The position numbers and the translations under genes were made by a program. Below are positions 24,069 to 34,600 of a stretch of 64,000 nucleotides of DNA, one piece after another (the first letter of the stretch is position 1; each line of letters opens with the position of its first letter). Origin of the DNA: Hygrophila difformis (Eukaryota > Streptophyta > Magnoliopsida > Lamiales > Acanthaceae); assembly GCA_030278955.1 (NCBI GenBank), contig JAOANR010000002.1, forward strand, positions 1,736,001-1,800,000, in the 5' to 3' direction. The notes under the pieces were generated by a model. The model saw only the letters and a program-made list of their open reading frames with translations. It searched no databases and had not been told where the DNA came from.

Positions 24069-24397
24069 ACCGACCGCAAGAAACGGTCGGCGATTGGTCT
24101 CCATTTACTACCAACCGGAATGCCGACCGCATATGCGGTCGGCAAGCCCGGGACCAGCAGGTCCGTTGGGAGAAATTCCCGACCACAAACTCGGTCGGCA
24201 GGTGGTCGGGAAGTTTCCCGACCGACGAATCGGTCGGGAAAGCGGTCGGTAAGTCCACCGACCCCAACCGAAATGGTCGGCCTCCGATTCCAGACCAAGA
24301 AATTATCGACCGCCTTCTGCGGTCGGTATTTCGGTCGGAAACCCCGAAACCGACCCGCCTCCTGGGGTTGCCGACCGCAATATTCGGTCGGTAACTC
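24069..24397. repeat. CACTA subterminal palindromic repeats
   Basis: At least a dozen CGGTCGG or CCGACCG motifs in both orientations, many in facing pairs, for example a 20-bp palindrome reading CCGACCGCATATGCGGTCGG. Such subterminal repeats are the binding sites of the accessory transposase in CACTA elements. Confidence 0.85.
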
Positions 24398-24402
24398 CGC
24401 AG

Positions 24403-24414
24403 TTTCTTGTAGTG
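24403..24414 (+). other. CACTA right terminal inverted repeat
   Basis: TTTCTTGTAGTG, the inverse of CACTACAAGAAA. The next three bases, TTG, would be one copy of the 3-bp target duplication; the partner was not found. Confidence 0.8.
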
Positions 24415-24417
24415 TTG

Positions 24418-25562
24418 GTCTAATTTGGATACGGTAACAATAGTATTCCCTAATAGACACGTGCATTTTATCCATGCGCTTTCTCTTGGCTGCTGCAAGA
24501 AAAGCATAATGAGTGAATTGCAATAATATGAGGGAAGAGAAAAAGGAAATTTCTAGTAAGGGTTAAATTTAAAGAGAGAAAATGAGGCGGACTGTTTTGA
24601 GGTTCCTGGAATATAGTTGAATGGAAGTCAGAGGCTGTTGCATGGCTAGTAGGAGCCGTTCTTCCTCTATGTTTTACAATCCCAACATGCCACCCAGGTT
24701 GGCCAAAGGGATGCAGTAAAGGGTATTGAACAGGGTCATAGGCAAAGGAAAAATAGGAAACTTTTTTAACTGGATCTTGAATAGGATATACTTAAATATC
24801 ATGATGTATATCTCGAATTTGACCCTCGCCATCTTTCCATATAATTGAGATGTCGTCAACAGTAGGGCAGTTATAAGTTCACTGGTTAGGTTGCGGTGTT
24901 GTCTTAAGATAAATACGGTAATCATTTAAACAGGGAATTTGATACAATTGTCTAAAGAACATTGCATACGGGTTTAATGTAGAAAATTAATTAATAGTTC
25001 AACAATGTCAGGATGGAGATGGGGATAATTCCGTAACCGAGCATCTTTCTCACTGGATGGATCATAAAAGTAAAGCTGAAGATTTCTTAGAATACCATCA
25101 GTTGGGTGTAAAGAGTTAATAAAGTGGTGCATGGTACCGTTAACACGAAAAACATATATGTTTTGTTCATTACGACATAACGCAACCTCATACTGCACTC
25201 CCAAAGTAGAGAAGGCGAACGAATTGTTATAAATAAGCACAAAAGGCAGACAAGGGGTGTGTTCCATTGAAAAGGTCAGTCAAAGTAGGTGGATAAGTGA
25301 GTGGTGAAAGAAAGAAGGCACCACGACCACAACAAAAACCTGGTGGCTCTTTATGGAAAAGCTTAGCTCCACAATATGCGCAGGCAGACCTTGCAGGTCC
25401 AGTCCAAGGGGAACTTGGAGGTGGTGGCAATGTTAGGAAGCGCGCGTTAGTAAAGGTAGACATGGGATAACTGAAGTGAATGATGTAATTGATTAATTGT
25501 AAGAAGAAAAATATAGAGAGCATCTGAACAAACAAGCACAAAACTGGAAAACAAAGAAGCAT
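24418..25562 (-). pseudogene. Helitron RepHel N-terminal remnant, decayed
   Basis: Minus-strand pieces match the N-terminal part of the RepHel protein at 58232-63371. There is a zinc-finger segment (CAYCGAKLFHKEPPGFCCGRG, near 25385), then VYVFRVNGTMHHFINSL-like sequence with LRNLQLYFYD, then YDPVQYPLLHPFGQPGWH (near 24700), and finally VSIREYYCYRIQIRP (ending near 24420). The last matches VSIREYYAYMFQIRP in the right-hand copy. Stops and frame changes interrupt it. Coding similarity ends exactly at the CACTA terminus. The HUH, tyrosine and helicase parts were not found to the left of the CACTA. Confidence 0.75.
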
Positions 25563-26182
25563 AACTTAAGAAAATACGAGGTCAGAGGGTGTAAAAGGAA
25601 GAAACAATGACATGAGAACGATGAATATGGACCTGTGTTAAGGAAGTGATGCAAATATTAAGATATAAAGTTAAATAATTAATGGGGGAAAATAGTATGG
25701 AAAAGGTCTAGACAGGCAAGGAATTAAAGATTTAAAGGAAGAAATATATATGTGAATTTTACATTCCATCAAGGAGCACAACCGTTTTATTCAATTTTTT
25801 GCGATAGTTATTTCCGAGGTGAAAGTGTTTTCAAAATAAGCATAGAAATTTATCAAAGTGACAGTTGCATGGCATATATTGAACAAGATTTCAGGTAATC
25901 CTGATAACAGAAATGACCACAAGAAATTTGGAAGTCTTAAAATTGAGATAAAAGCTAGAAGATATTGTAGCTCGTACAAAAGAAAATGTAGAAAGAACAA
26001 AGACTGGGTGTTTTTCATCTTAGGTCAGAGAAAGTATGAAAATTGGGAAACAAATAGATTCACAAACATGTAAATGATTTCTAGAATCAAGTAAGTGCTT
26101 TTTTGAAATGTTAAATGAAAATAATCTGTATTTCCTATTAGATCTCTTTAATGAGAAAAGCTAAATAGCTTATCTGCAACAG
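25563..26182. other. Non-coding stretch, nothing recognised
   Basis: AT-rich, between the Helitron Rep remnant and the SOS1-like exons. It may hold introns and early exons of the minus-strand Rep gene. Confidence 0.4.
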
Positions 26183-26375
26183 GCCCAAGAAGGCATTGGT
26201 GTTTCTGGAGTTTTGACTGTCATGACTTTGGGGATGTATGTTTGATAACTTCTATATGAATATTTGTTAACTTGCGGAAAAACAGATGCCTCATATAAGA
26301 TGCATTCTCAGGTTCTTTTCTGCTGTGGCTAACGGCCTTGAAGGGTGAAAGCCAGCAAAGTTTGCATCATTTTTG
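26183..26375 (+). pseudogene. SOS1/NHX7 plasma-membrane Na+/H+ antiporter fragment, two exons
   Basis: Exon 26183-26235, after a CAG acceptor, reads AQEGIGVSGVLTVMTLGM and ends at GTATGT. Exon 26312-26375 begins FFSAVA and later reads LKGESQQSLHHFW. Both match, in order and with a phase-consistent GT..AG intron (GGG AT|G TTC), the transmembrane region of plant SOS1 (QEG..VSGVLTVMTLGM, then AVARTAFKGESQQSLHHFW). The two halves of the second exon are in different frames, consistent with loss of about 2 bp near 26332-26336. No other SOS1 exons are seen. A two-exon piece inside Helitron territory, on the strand opposite to Rep, is what gene capture leaves behind. Confidence 0.75.
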
Positions 26376-27216
26376 GTACTTATCTGCTCATTTTTTTGTC
26401 ATTGGAATAGCTATTTTGTGATCATTTTTGCTAACATGTTGATTTGCCAGGCTCTCATTTTTTATCCAAAAAAATCGTTGTAAATTGTTTATTCCAGTGT
26501 TAATCTGAATTCCATACCCCCAATTGATTCACTCATTAAAACAGGGCAGAAACAACCGCACATATTGAATGAAAATATCCGAAAAGGAGAACAGTAAATC
26601 GCTATTGCAAATTGGAAAAATCAGAAGAGGTAGCGAAAAAAAAGACACCCCCGCACATGGAAACAACACCAGGAAAAGACACACAAAGCGAGAAGCGGAA
26701 CGAACAAAAAGCACAGTATGAGAGATTAGCGGAGCTGCGAAACAACTGACCTCGTAGAAGGGAGCGGTACTCCTGGGTATAGCGATGAAGGAAGGCGAGT
26801 AATGGTGTCCCCAAGTGCAGCCCCGATGCATAGGCAATCGAATTTGTTAGTACATAGATGAACAACAATTACCCTGAACTCGGTATAGACATCGGAAATG
26901 CGGGAAAATTTACAGAAAAGTAATAGATTGGTACCCGAATGGACGATTTAAGGCAGGCGGGAACGGCGAGAAGTGGAGGCAGCGGAATCGAAACGGAGGC
27001 GTAGGAGAGATGGCAAGGAAATTCTATAGGATTGGGAGGGAGGCGGAGAATGCGACGGCGAGGGCGATAAAGAAGTGAGTGAATGGTGGAAATAGGAAGA
27101 CCGAGGCGGAATTGAGGGTTGAAGGAGCTTTAGCGCAGAAATTGAGGTTAGGAATTAGATAAGGTTGGGAAGTAGGTATGGTTGTAGGTTTGGACGTTAG
27201 ACATATATATATAGTA
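26376..27216 (-). other. Probable 5' region of the left-hand Helitron
   Basis: No clear gene. Read on the minus strand, 27180-26900 is pyrimidine-rich and leader-like (CTCCGCCTCCCTCCC). It begins next to the AT-rich TACTATATATATATG segment that resembles plant Helitron 5' ends. That would make it the start of the Helitron whose Rep remnant lies at 24418-25562. This is inference. Confidence 0.4.
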
Positions 27217-27243
27217 CTAGCAAAAATAGCTGTGCGATGCACA
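27217..27243 (-). other. Probable Helitron 3' terminus
   Basis: On the minus strand: TGTGC-ATC-GCACA hairpin (27243-27231), then GCTATTTTTG and CTAG (27220-27217). A short GC-containing hairpin about 10 nt before CTRR is the signature of a Helitron 3' end. GTGCATCGCAC-like hairpins are common in plant Helitrons. It would be the end of the element whose RepHel gene is at 58232-63371. Confidence 0.6.
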
Positions 27244-27639
27244 ACATACTGAGGCCGTACAACTGCCCATGGGAAAAAAGAAATAATTATAACTAAGTGC
27301 ACCTTCGTTTTTTTTTGTGATACTTATTTTGTTTAAAGGCAAGTATGGATGGCTGAGTAAGCCAAATTAAAATAATATAAAAATTATGTAGAGCAGAAAT
27401 TTGGTAAGATCTGCAAAATTGTGGAATACATAACCAGTGTATTGTGTTGTGTGAAGTATATGAATTGATTGCGTGGGAAGCTAGGACGTGCAATGCGCCG
27501 GACAAGTTACGGAATACAACGATATATTACTAAATGGCATGTAGATAATTAAATTAAAATTGTAGTTTCATTATAACAATCACATTATATAATTCGTAAT
27601 TTACATATATTTACTTAGTTAATAAATTAAGTGATACGC

Positions 27640-30426
27640 TGTAACACCCGAGGAAAAACAAATTCAAATTGTTTTGAACTACGTCATGACTTGATCCCTT
27701 CACAGGGTACATAGGCAGCTTGGAACTAATTTCTAAGTTCAGTCACGAAATAAATCACGAAATAGATCACAAGGACGATAGGAGGAGTTGGAACCAATTT
27801 AGACTAGGCTAATTAGGACACGGAAATGTTGCGAGCGATAAGCCGGACTCGTAACAAGTTTAAGGAAAAGATTCCGAACCGGAGACGACCCAAGGAATCG
27901 AGCTAACACGTAGAAAACCGATAGGGGAAAGTAAGGAAAGACCTGACAGAACACGCGGACCGCCGAACCGGCCGGTCCGGCCGGCCCGCGCCCTCCGCGC
28001 GCCGCCGCGCGGCCACCGCGCGGACGGAGGTGTCGCGACTCCAGGGCAGTCCACGCGTGCTCCGCGCGGACAAAGGCCTATGTGCGCGTCACCAGCGCGC
28101 CAGAGGTGCAGGAGGTGTAAACTTTCCTTCTATGGCGATTTTCTTGCCCAAAATCCAACCTCAATCGGTGGCAAGTCGATCACAACAATGGGGAAGGGCA
28201 TAAGATCAGATTTGGGCGCCCCCTCCCCATAATTCTCAGAAAACCTAACCCTAAACACCTCCAATATTCCTCTCCAAGTCAAAACCTCTCCGAACTCACT
28301 TTCCGGCGAGTATTCCGGCGACGGCAAGGCGAAAGGAACCAAGCCCTGCCCTCTAGACTCTTGGTGAGCTATTGTACAAAGTTTTAATTCGTCCATATAT
28401 CTCAGAAACTCATATTCTAACCCTTTTTCCTTACTACGATTTCCCGTCGGAAAACGAACAAAAAGCGATCGGAGAAGTTGGCCGTTCGTCGTGACCCTAG
28501 GATGTCCGGAAACCCAATCCAGCGACCCTATTCTCTAACTAGTAAGTTAAAACCTTACTCACAAATTTTCGTGGTTGTTTGTTGTTTAAAACTCGAGATA
28601 TAGGCTTGTAACAAAAATCGGTTTTCAAAAACCCTATTTTCGTCCAATTTCAAAGACTCGCCTAAAACCCGACCTTCGGGAATTCAAACTGAAAACGTTT
28701 CAACATAAAAGTTGTTTCTAACACCTTTATCTATCTTGTGTCCAAATTTCAGCCATTGACATTAAGTTTTGCTATCCCAAATCACGCCGTAAACTTTCTG
28801 TGACAACCCGAACGTTTTTAAAACTGTGACAGTTTCCCATATTCGATTTGATGCATGTTTTTCACCCATTTTTCGAATGATTCAACTTTGCATTCCTTAA
28901 CAAAAGTTGTAGATAATTGTGTCTAGATTATGCATTAAAATTTCACGGATTTTGGTGTTCATTTGATATGTCAATCGGTCGAATTTTCAGAACTGTTTTA
29001 AAACCTATTCGGAACCCGCGAGCATGCAGTGAGTTGTGGTCGGTTTTTGAGTACCAAGAATTCATTATTTCCAAATTCTTAAAACATGAAAGTTGTTCCT
29101 TAACGTGTTTTGTAGTTACTGTAAAAATTTCGCATCGATTGGTTTTGAAATGAATTTTTAATCGGCGTTGCACGAACCTGTGACGGAACCAGTTTTTAAG
29201 ACAGAAATTATTCTTTGCAATGAACTCGAATTTCGACTCACTTCGGAACCTTATTTCCAAAAACTTAAAACATGAAAGTTGTTCGTGTGTTTGTTTTTGA
29301 ACTACTGTAAAAATTTCAGAATTTTTGGTGAAAAGACGAATTTTTAATTAAGAAAGGCGTAAACTGCCTCGAATAGGATTTTTCGAACTTGAGAAAACTC
29401 GAACTATGAAAATGCGATATCAATCATTTGATAACATTGAAATACGAACTTTCGAAAAATCCCGTTCTCTAGGCTGAGCCGATCTTCATGCTATCATTAT
29501 CTTTGAGACTGCCTCGTTAGTGGTCTCCTTACTATCTGAGATTGCCTCGTTAGTGATCTCGCGCGCTGTATTTTTGGATCGCCTCGTTAGTGGTCCTACT
29601 ATCTTTTTGGATCGCCTCATTAGTGGTCCTACTATCTTTTTGAGACTGCCTCGTTAGTGGTCTCCCATTGTTTGGATTGCCTCGTTAGTGGTCTCCCATT
29701 GTTTGGACTGCCTCGTTAGTGGTCCTATGTTGAGATTGCCTCGTTAGTGATCTCCCGGTATGGTGTCCTCTTCTTAGTCTACGAGATAAAATGTAAAAGA
29801 CTTGTGTGAGTGTTCCATTATGCTTAAATCGTATTTATCATGTTTTTAATTATGTATTTAAAATTATGCATCTTAAATTATGCTTTAAATTACGCTTTTA
29901 CAATTAAGTCCTTTAATCATGTTTTTCCGCTGCAAATAAATTATGTATTTTAAATTTACGTATGGTAAGCGAAATCTTTAGTTTAAACACATGTAACCCC
30001 TTTTATTTGTTAGTTAGGGATTAACTTACTCAGTATATCTTTATACTGACAACCGTTGTCATTTCTTTTTCTTACAGAGTATGTCGAGTGACGCATGCAC
30101 GCGCATTTGGGGGGGGGGGGTCATATTTGTGAACGTTTTTATTTACTGCATCATACTACTGTTTTTATAGGGTCTGTTAAACCCGATGTTTTGGCCGTGT
30201 TGGCCGTGATTACTTTTCCGCTGCATTTACCTTATCCATGCATGATGGTTTTTACTATCGTACTTTGTTTGAAGTACTAATAAATTCCGGATTCATTGTT
30301 GAATGTTTTTAAAACTTTGCATACCCATAAGCCTTGCACCTCCTTAGCGAGCTCGGGAATCCGTGTCTTGCTAGGGAGATGCGGCGGTGACACCTCGGCC
30401 TGGGTTATCAAATCCGGGGTGTTACA
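27640..30426 (+). repeat. 5' LTR of element B
   Basis: 2787 bp. It starts TGTAACACCCGAGG, followed by the widespread plant LTR motif ACTACGTCATGACTTGATCC...GGGTACATAGGCAGC. It has a GC-rich palindromic segment (27960-28110), donor-like GTAAGT at 28542, eight stem-loop units (29508-29757), acceptor at 30076-30077 and a run of 12 G at 30109-30120. Confidence 0.95.
29508..29757 (+). repeat. Covarying stem-loop array, 8 units, 5' LTR B
   Basis: Eight copies of a TGCCTCGTTAGTG-type loop. Pairing arms vary by unit: GAGAC/GTCTC, GAGAT/ATCTC, GGAC/GTCC, GGAT/GTCC (with a G-U pair). The 3' LTR has six units (51970-52160). Confidence 0.9.
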
Positions 30427-30429
30427 AGT

Positions 30430-30445
30430 TGGTATCAGAGCCCGG
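30430..30445 (+). other. Primer-binding site, element B
   Basis: TGGTATCAGAGCCCGG, initiator tRNA-Met type, three bases after the LTR. Confidence 0.95.
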
Positions 30446-30787
30446 AAAATTTTTAAAGCTACTACTATTATTTTAAACCATTATTTTTAAAACCCAAGTA
30501 TTTTTTTTTATTTTGACTACTAGTATTATTTTTAGCCCCAAAAGCTTATTTTTCTTTTTACATAGCCCAAAATCTTAGCCAAAGAAATATTAAATTTTGG
30601 CCCACTATAGAGGCCCAACTTTTATTCTTACCCATGTAGTAGATTTGTTTAAAATACATGGATAGATTACATTTTAAATGGGGAAAAGGGGGACTTGCAC
30701 TTGCATGTTGCATATAGATTTAAATTCGTGCATATCTTAACTTTGCCTAAAATATGTCCTAACCCTGACCTACCTTGTCAACATTAG

Positions 30788-31186
30788 ATGGCCGAGCCCA
30801 ACGCGAACTTGGTCAATTTGATGGTGAAATTAATGAACGCATACCTTGAGGGCCAACAGCACATCAATTACTTCAAAACACGGGTAGGACAGTTGGAGGG
30901 TAACGTGGCCCATCTGGGTCATCTTAGGGAGACAGACCATCACCACATAACCCAGCTGCAAGAGCAAGTCGCGCAGCTTCAGGCCCAAGTGGCCCAGCTC
31001 CAGGACCAGAGTGATGGCTTGGAGGAGCAAGTAGAGAACCTGGGCTGGGACTTGACCAACCTAACCCAGGACGTTGGTGAGGCGATCCTCCAGAACCTGG
31101 GCCCTGGCCCCGACGTCGCTATTCCCATTGACGTATCCAGCGATGAGGACGACCCCATCGAGGATGCCCCTACCTGTCCCCTCTAG
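30788..31186 (+). CDS. Coiled-coil acidic-tail protein of element B
   Basis: 132 codons from ATG to TAG, nearly identical to the 163-codon ORF of B-prime (618-1109, minus). It has the MAEPNAN start, a long Gln/Leu heptad coiled coil and the SSDEDDPIED acidic patch. The TAG falls where B-prime has GAG, so this copy lost about 31 residues (IRDIDIDALLLVPS...). Position and orientation are those expected for gag, but no capsid or zinc-knuckle motif is present. Few changes between two distant copies, with the frame kept, suggest recent function. Confidence 0.7.
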   Translation: MAEPNANLVNLMVKLMNAYLEGQQHINYFKTRVGQLEGNVAHLGHLRETDHHHITQLQEQVAQLQAQVAQLQDQSDGLEEQVENLGWDLTNLTQDVGEAILQNLGPGPDVAIPIDVSSDEDDPIEDAPTCPL

Positions 31187-31661
31187 ATTAGGGATATAGA
31201 TATCGATGCATTACTACTTGTACCTTCTTTGACTATTGTCAGCACTACTACGTTCATCCTACCGCGTATAACCCAATAAGTTCTTTTGGAGCAATAAAAT
31301 AATTTCCAGCAGTTATTTCAATTATCCTCTATACTTATTCGTGTATCATATCCACATACCCGGGAGAAACTCAACCACGTAAATGTGCAATAACTAGTGG
31401 GCAGCCTCCACTCATGCAAATGCAGTGAAGAGGTAACGACGAAACCGTAGTACCATAAATCATAACTAAAGCGGGACAATTCAACCATACTTCTAAAACA
31501 GCAGTAAACCACTAACACATGTCAAACACCTAACTAAGCAATAACATAACGAAAATATAAATCACAAATCCCAGACAACAGCAACGTCCTCATAAGGAGG
31601 AAACTAAACAAAGTACATCTAATGCAAAACCTAAACGAAAACACGAAACCAAAAGGAGACA

Positions 31662-34600
31662 TCACTGATCGGGAGACGGGAACTGCCGGCGCATGTAGTC
31701 GTCCATCTGCCGCACATAGGCGTACATGTCGGACATGGTGGCCTGCTGCTGAGCCTGCCTCGTAGCAAACGAGTCCATACGGGTCTGATAGAAGTCCAAC
31801 CTAGCGTCGATGGCGTCATAACGAGCCTGCCCAGCTGCAAACCCGGCGTCCATACCGACCCGCATCTCCTGCATCATCTGCAGCATCGGAGTCATCTCCT
31901 GCCCCTGAGGTGCCACAGCAGGAGGTGGAACTACTGGAGGAGGGGGTGGCTGCTCCGGTGGTACAACAAGGATCAGGCCGCCGTCATCAGGCTGCGGGCG
32001 AAGTACAGCACGGGGAGCCCCACGATGTAAGGCGCTACGCCGGTCAGCATAAGTCGGGATACGGTAGCAACGACCCGGTGCTAGGTCGTACGGGTCTGTC
32101 TCCGGTTGTAATACCCCAGATTTTTATCAACGTCCAAAGGAATAAAATTTATTCCGATCAATGTCGAAATATCTCCGAAAAGAAGAAAATAATTTATCAC
32201 AATATATTGCTCGGAAATGAAACGCCGATAGATTCAAAATTCAAAATGGAATAAAAGAGGGAAAGGAATCCCGAAGACATTCCATGAATTGAGTCAAAAG
32301 TTATTTAATTACACAAGAAGGAAAATAATTCTAATTCCAAGAACCCGTGAAGTCGGAAGAAATTTAATTACACAAGTTATTGCACGGGAGTCAAAAGACG
32401 ACGAATTGGAAGCCGACGAACCCGAGACCGACGAACTTAAGATTTCAAACATGAAATTCATTTGAGTCGAGATAAATTTAAGATAAGAATTTATGATCCG
32501 AGAATGACCCGAAAAATCGAGCCCGAACGTAGGAGGACAGAAGTCCGAAAGAGAGGAGAAAAGGCTCGACGGGATCGCACGGCCCAGTCCGGACGCACGG
32601 CCCAGACCAGGCCGCGCGCCCTCCGGGCGGTTTTTGGCTAGAAACCGCGCCAACCCCGCGCCACCAAGACAGCAGCTGCCAATTGCGCGATTTCGGGGAT
32701 TTCTTGCCATATTTCGACCCCCCAACTTTGGAAACCCAATCCCAGACGGGGGAAAGGCTATTAGGACGATGGGGGATGATTTGCCACCCCCATAATCAGT
32801 CTCCCAAGTTTATCCACCACTCTCAAACTCTCCCAAAGCAAAACACCCACCCCGACGACTTTCCGGCGACCTTCCGACGAGTTTCCGGCGACCGACGACG
32901 ACCAAGGAAGAGTGTAGATCATCGATTACAGTCCTTGAATCATTGGTAAGTCGTCCATAGGTTTTTGTTTAAGTTTTCGATGCCCGAAAATCCGATCTAA
33001 CCTTAGACTTTTGCTTTCGGATTCGGATTGTGGACGTTGGAAGAGAAAATCGACTTGAGGAGATTCATTCGTGACATCCCGTGGATTCCGGACGACCCCG
33101 TGACCTCTTAGACATCATCCCCACTGTACGTTAATACTTACTTGGTTTTGGGTGACTTAAAATGCAATCAAACATATGGATTTAATAACTTTAAAATTTG
33201 TCAACACGAAAAACCCTCGGCGCAACAATTTTGTGTGAATTTTTGGAACCCTTAAAATTGCTCAAACGAGAAAACTTAAAACATCAAAAACGTTCCTAAG
33301 ACATAGATCTAGTTCGTGTAAAATTTTCATAATTTTTCATTGCGTTTTGATATCCGAAAATGGCCAAGAACCAACCTGCCTTGAGAGTCGAACTTGAAAC
33401 TGTGACAGATTTGAAATCGAACCAAAACCCCCATTTCGAGAGTTCCAACTTAAAAACTCAAAACTAGAATTTTAATCCTAACACATAAATCTAGGTTGTG
33501 TAAAAATTTCAGACATTTTCGTTGATGTTTGCTATCTCAAATCGCATCGAATATAAACTGTTTTGACAACACGTTTTCGAAATCTGCCTGTGAACATGTC
33601 CGAACTTGATGAGCCTGTTTCTATATTTCTAGTTCGATTTGATCTTTGCAATCTAAATGAAAGTTGTAGATAATCATGTCTAGTATATGTGTTTAAAATT
33701 TCAGAATTTTTGGAGTCCATTTGTTATGTCAAAAAGTCGATTTTCTAAACTGTGTTAAAACTGCCACCGGACAGTGAACTATTTTTGCATTAAACTCAAT
33801 TTTTGACATGTTTCCTCAACTTATTTCGAAAAAGTTAAAACACAAAAGTTGTTCGTTAGGGTGTTTTTGATATACTGTGAAAATACCAGAATTTTTGGAC
33901 TTGAAATGAATTTTTGAATTAAAAGGGCGTAAACTGTGACGTCAAATGATTTTAAATCGAAGAGATTTTGAAATATCGAAACAAACGGTCGAGACCTTGA
34001 AATACGATATATCTATACTTTTGAAAAATCCCGTTATACTAAATTAAAACATATGAGATACTTAGCTATGTAGGGGGTGAATGCTCGATTGAGTGCCCCT
34101 CTAGCTTTTCGCATCGTGCCTAGACGGACGAGTGTGACCTATGTAGGGGGTGAGTGCTCGATGGAGTGCCCCTCTAGCTTTTCGCTTCGTGCCAAAACGG
34201 CCGAGAGTGACCAATGTAGGGGGGAAATGCTCAATAGGACGCCCCCTATGTAATACCTGAGAATTTTCCAACATAAAATAAAACAATAATTAAATAAATA
34301 AATAATAAATAAAATAAATACTATAAATAAATAAACAAATCCAGCAAATAAAAGAAATAAATAAAGATAAGGAAATGAGAAAAGAGATTTTTACTTAGAA
34401 GGGAATTAAAGGAATTTAATTCAATAAAAGGATGGATAAATGGTACACCAAAACCCGACACTAATGAACTCGAGTATTCGAGTCCAAAACATCCAATTAG
34501 ACTGAGAATAAAATTAGAGAGAAAGTATGAACCCGAATATACCCCGGAAATCGGAATTCGGGAGCATAGAGGGATAGAAACCCGAAAGAGAGGCGGAAAA

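Larger units (their letters stand above)
14849..24414 (+). mobile_element. CACTA (En/Spm) element, right part, interrupted by element A
   Basis: The right terminus TTTCTTGTAGTG (24403-24414) is the inverse of the classic CACTACAAGAAA end. It is preceded by a dense array of CGGTCGG/CCGACCG subterminal repeats (24069-24397). Upstream lie exons of the plant En/Spm-type transposase (14849-14919 and 22863-23727). The left terminus is not identified, so the start given is only the first exon recognised. The right end abuts Helitron Rep coding sequence directly at 24415, so this element jumped into that Rep gene. Element A later entered one of its introns. Confidence 0.8.

Noticed and set aside
29500..29760. 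CRISPR array, because of regular short repeats
   Set aside because: Spacers are short, related and non-unique, the array lies in plant LTRs, and it recurs in every LTR copy.
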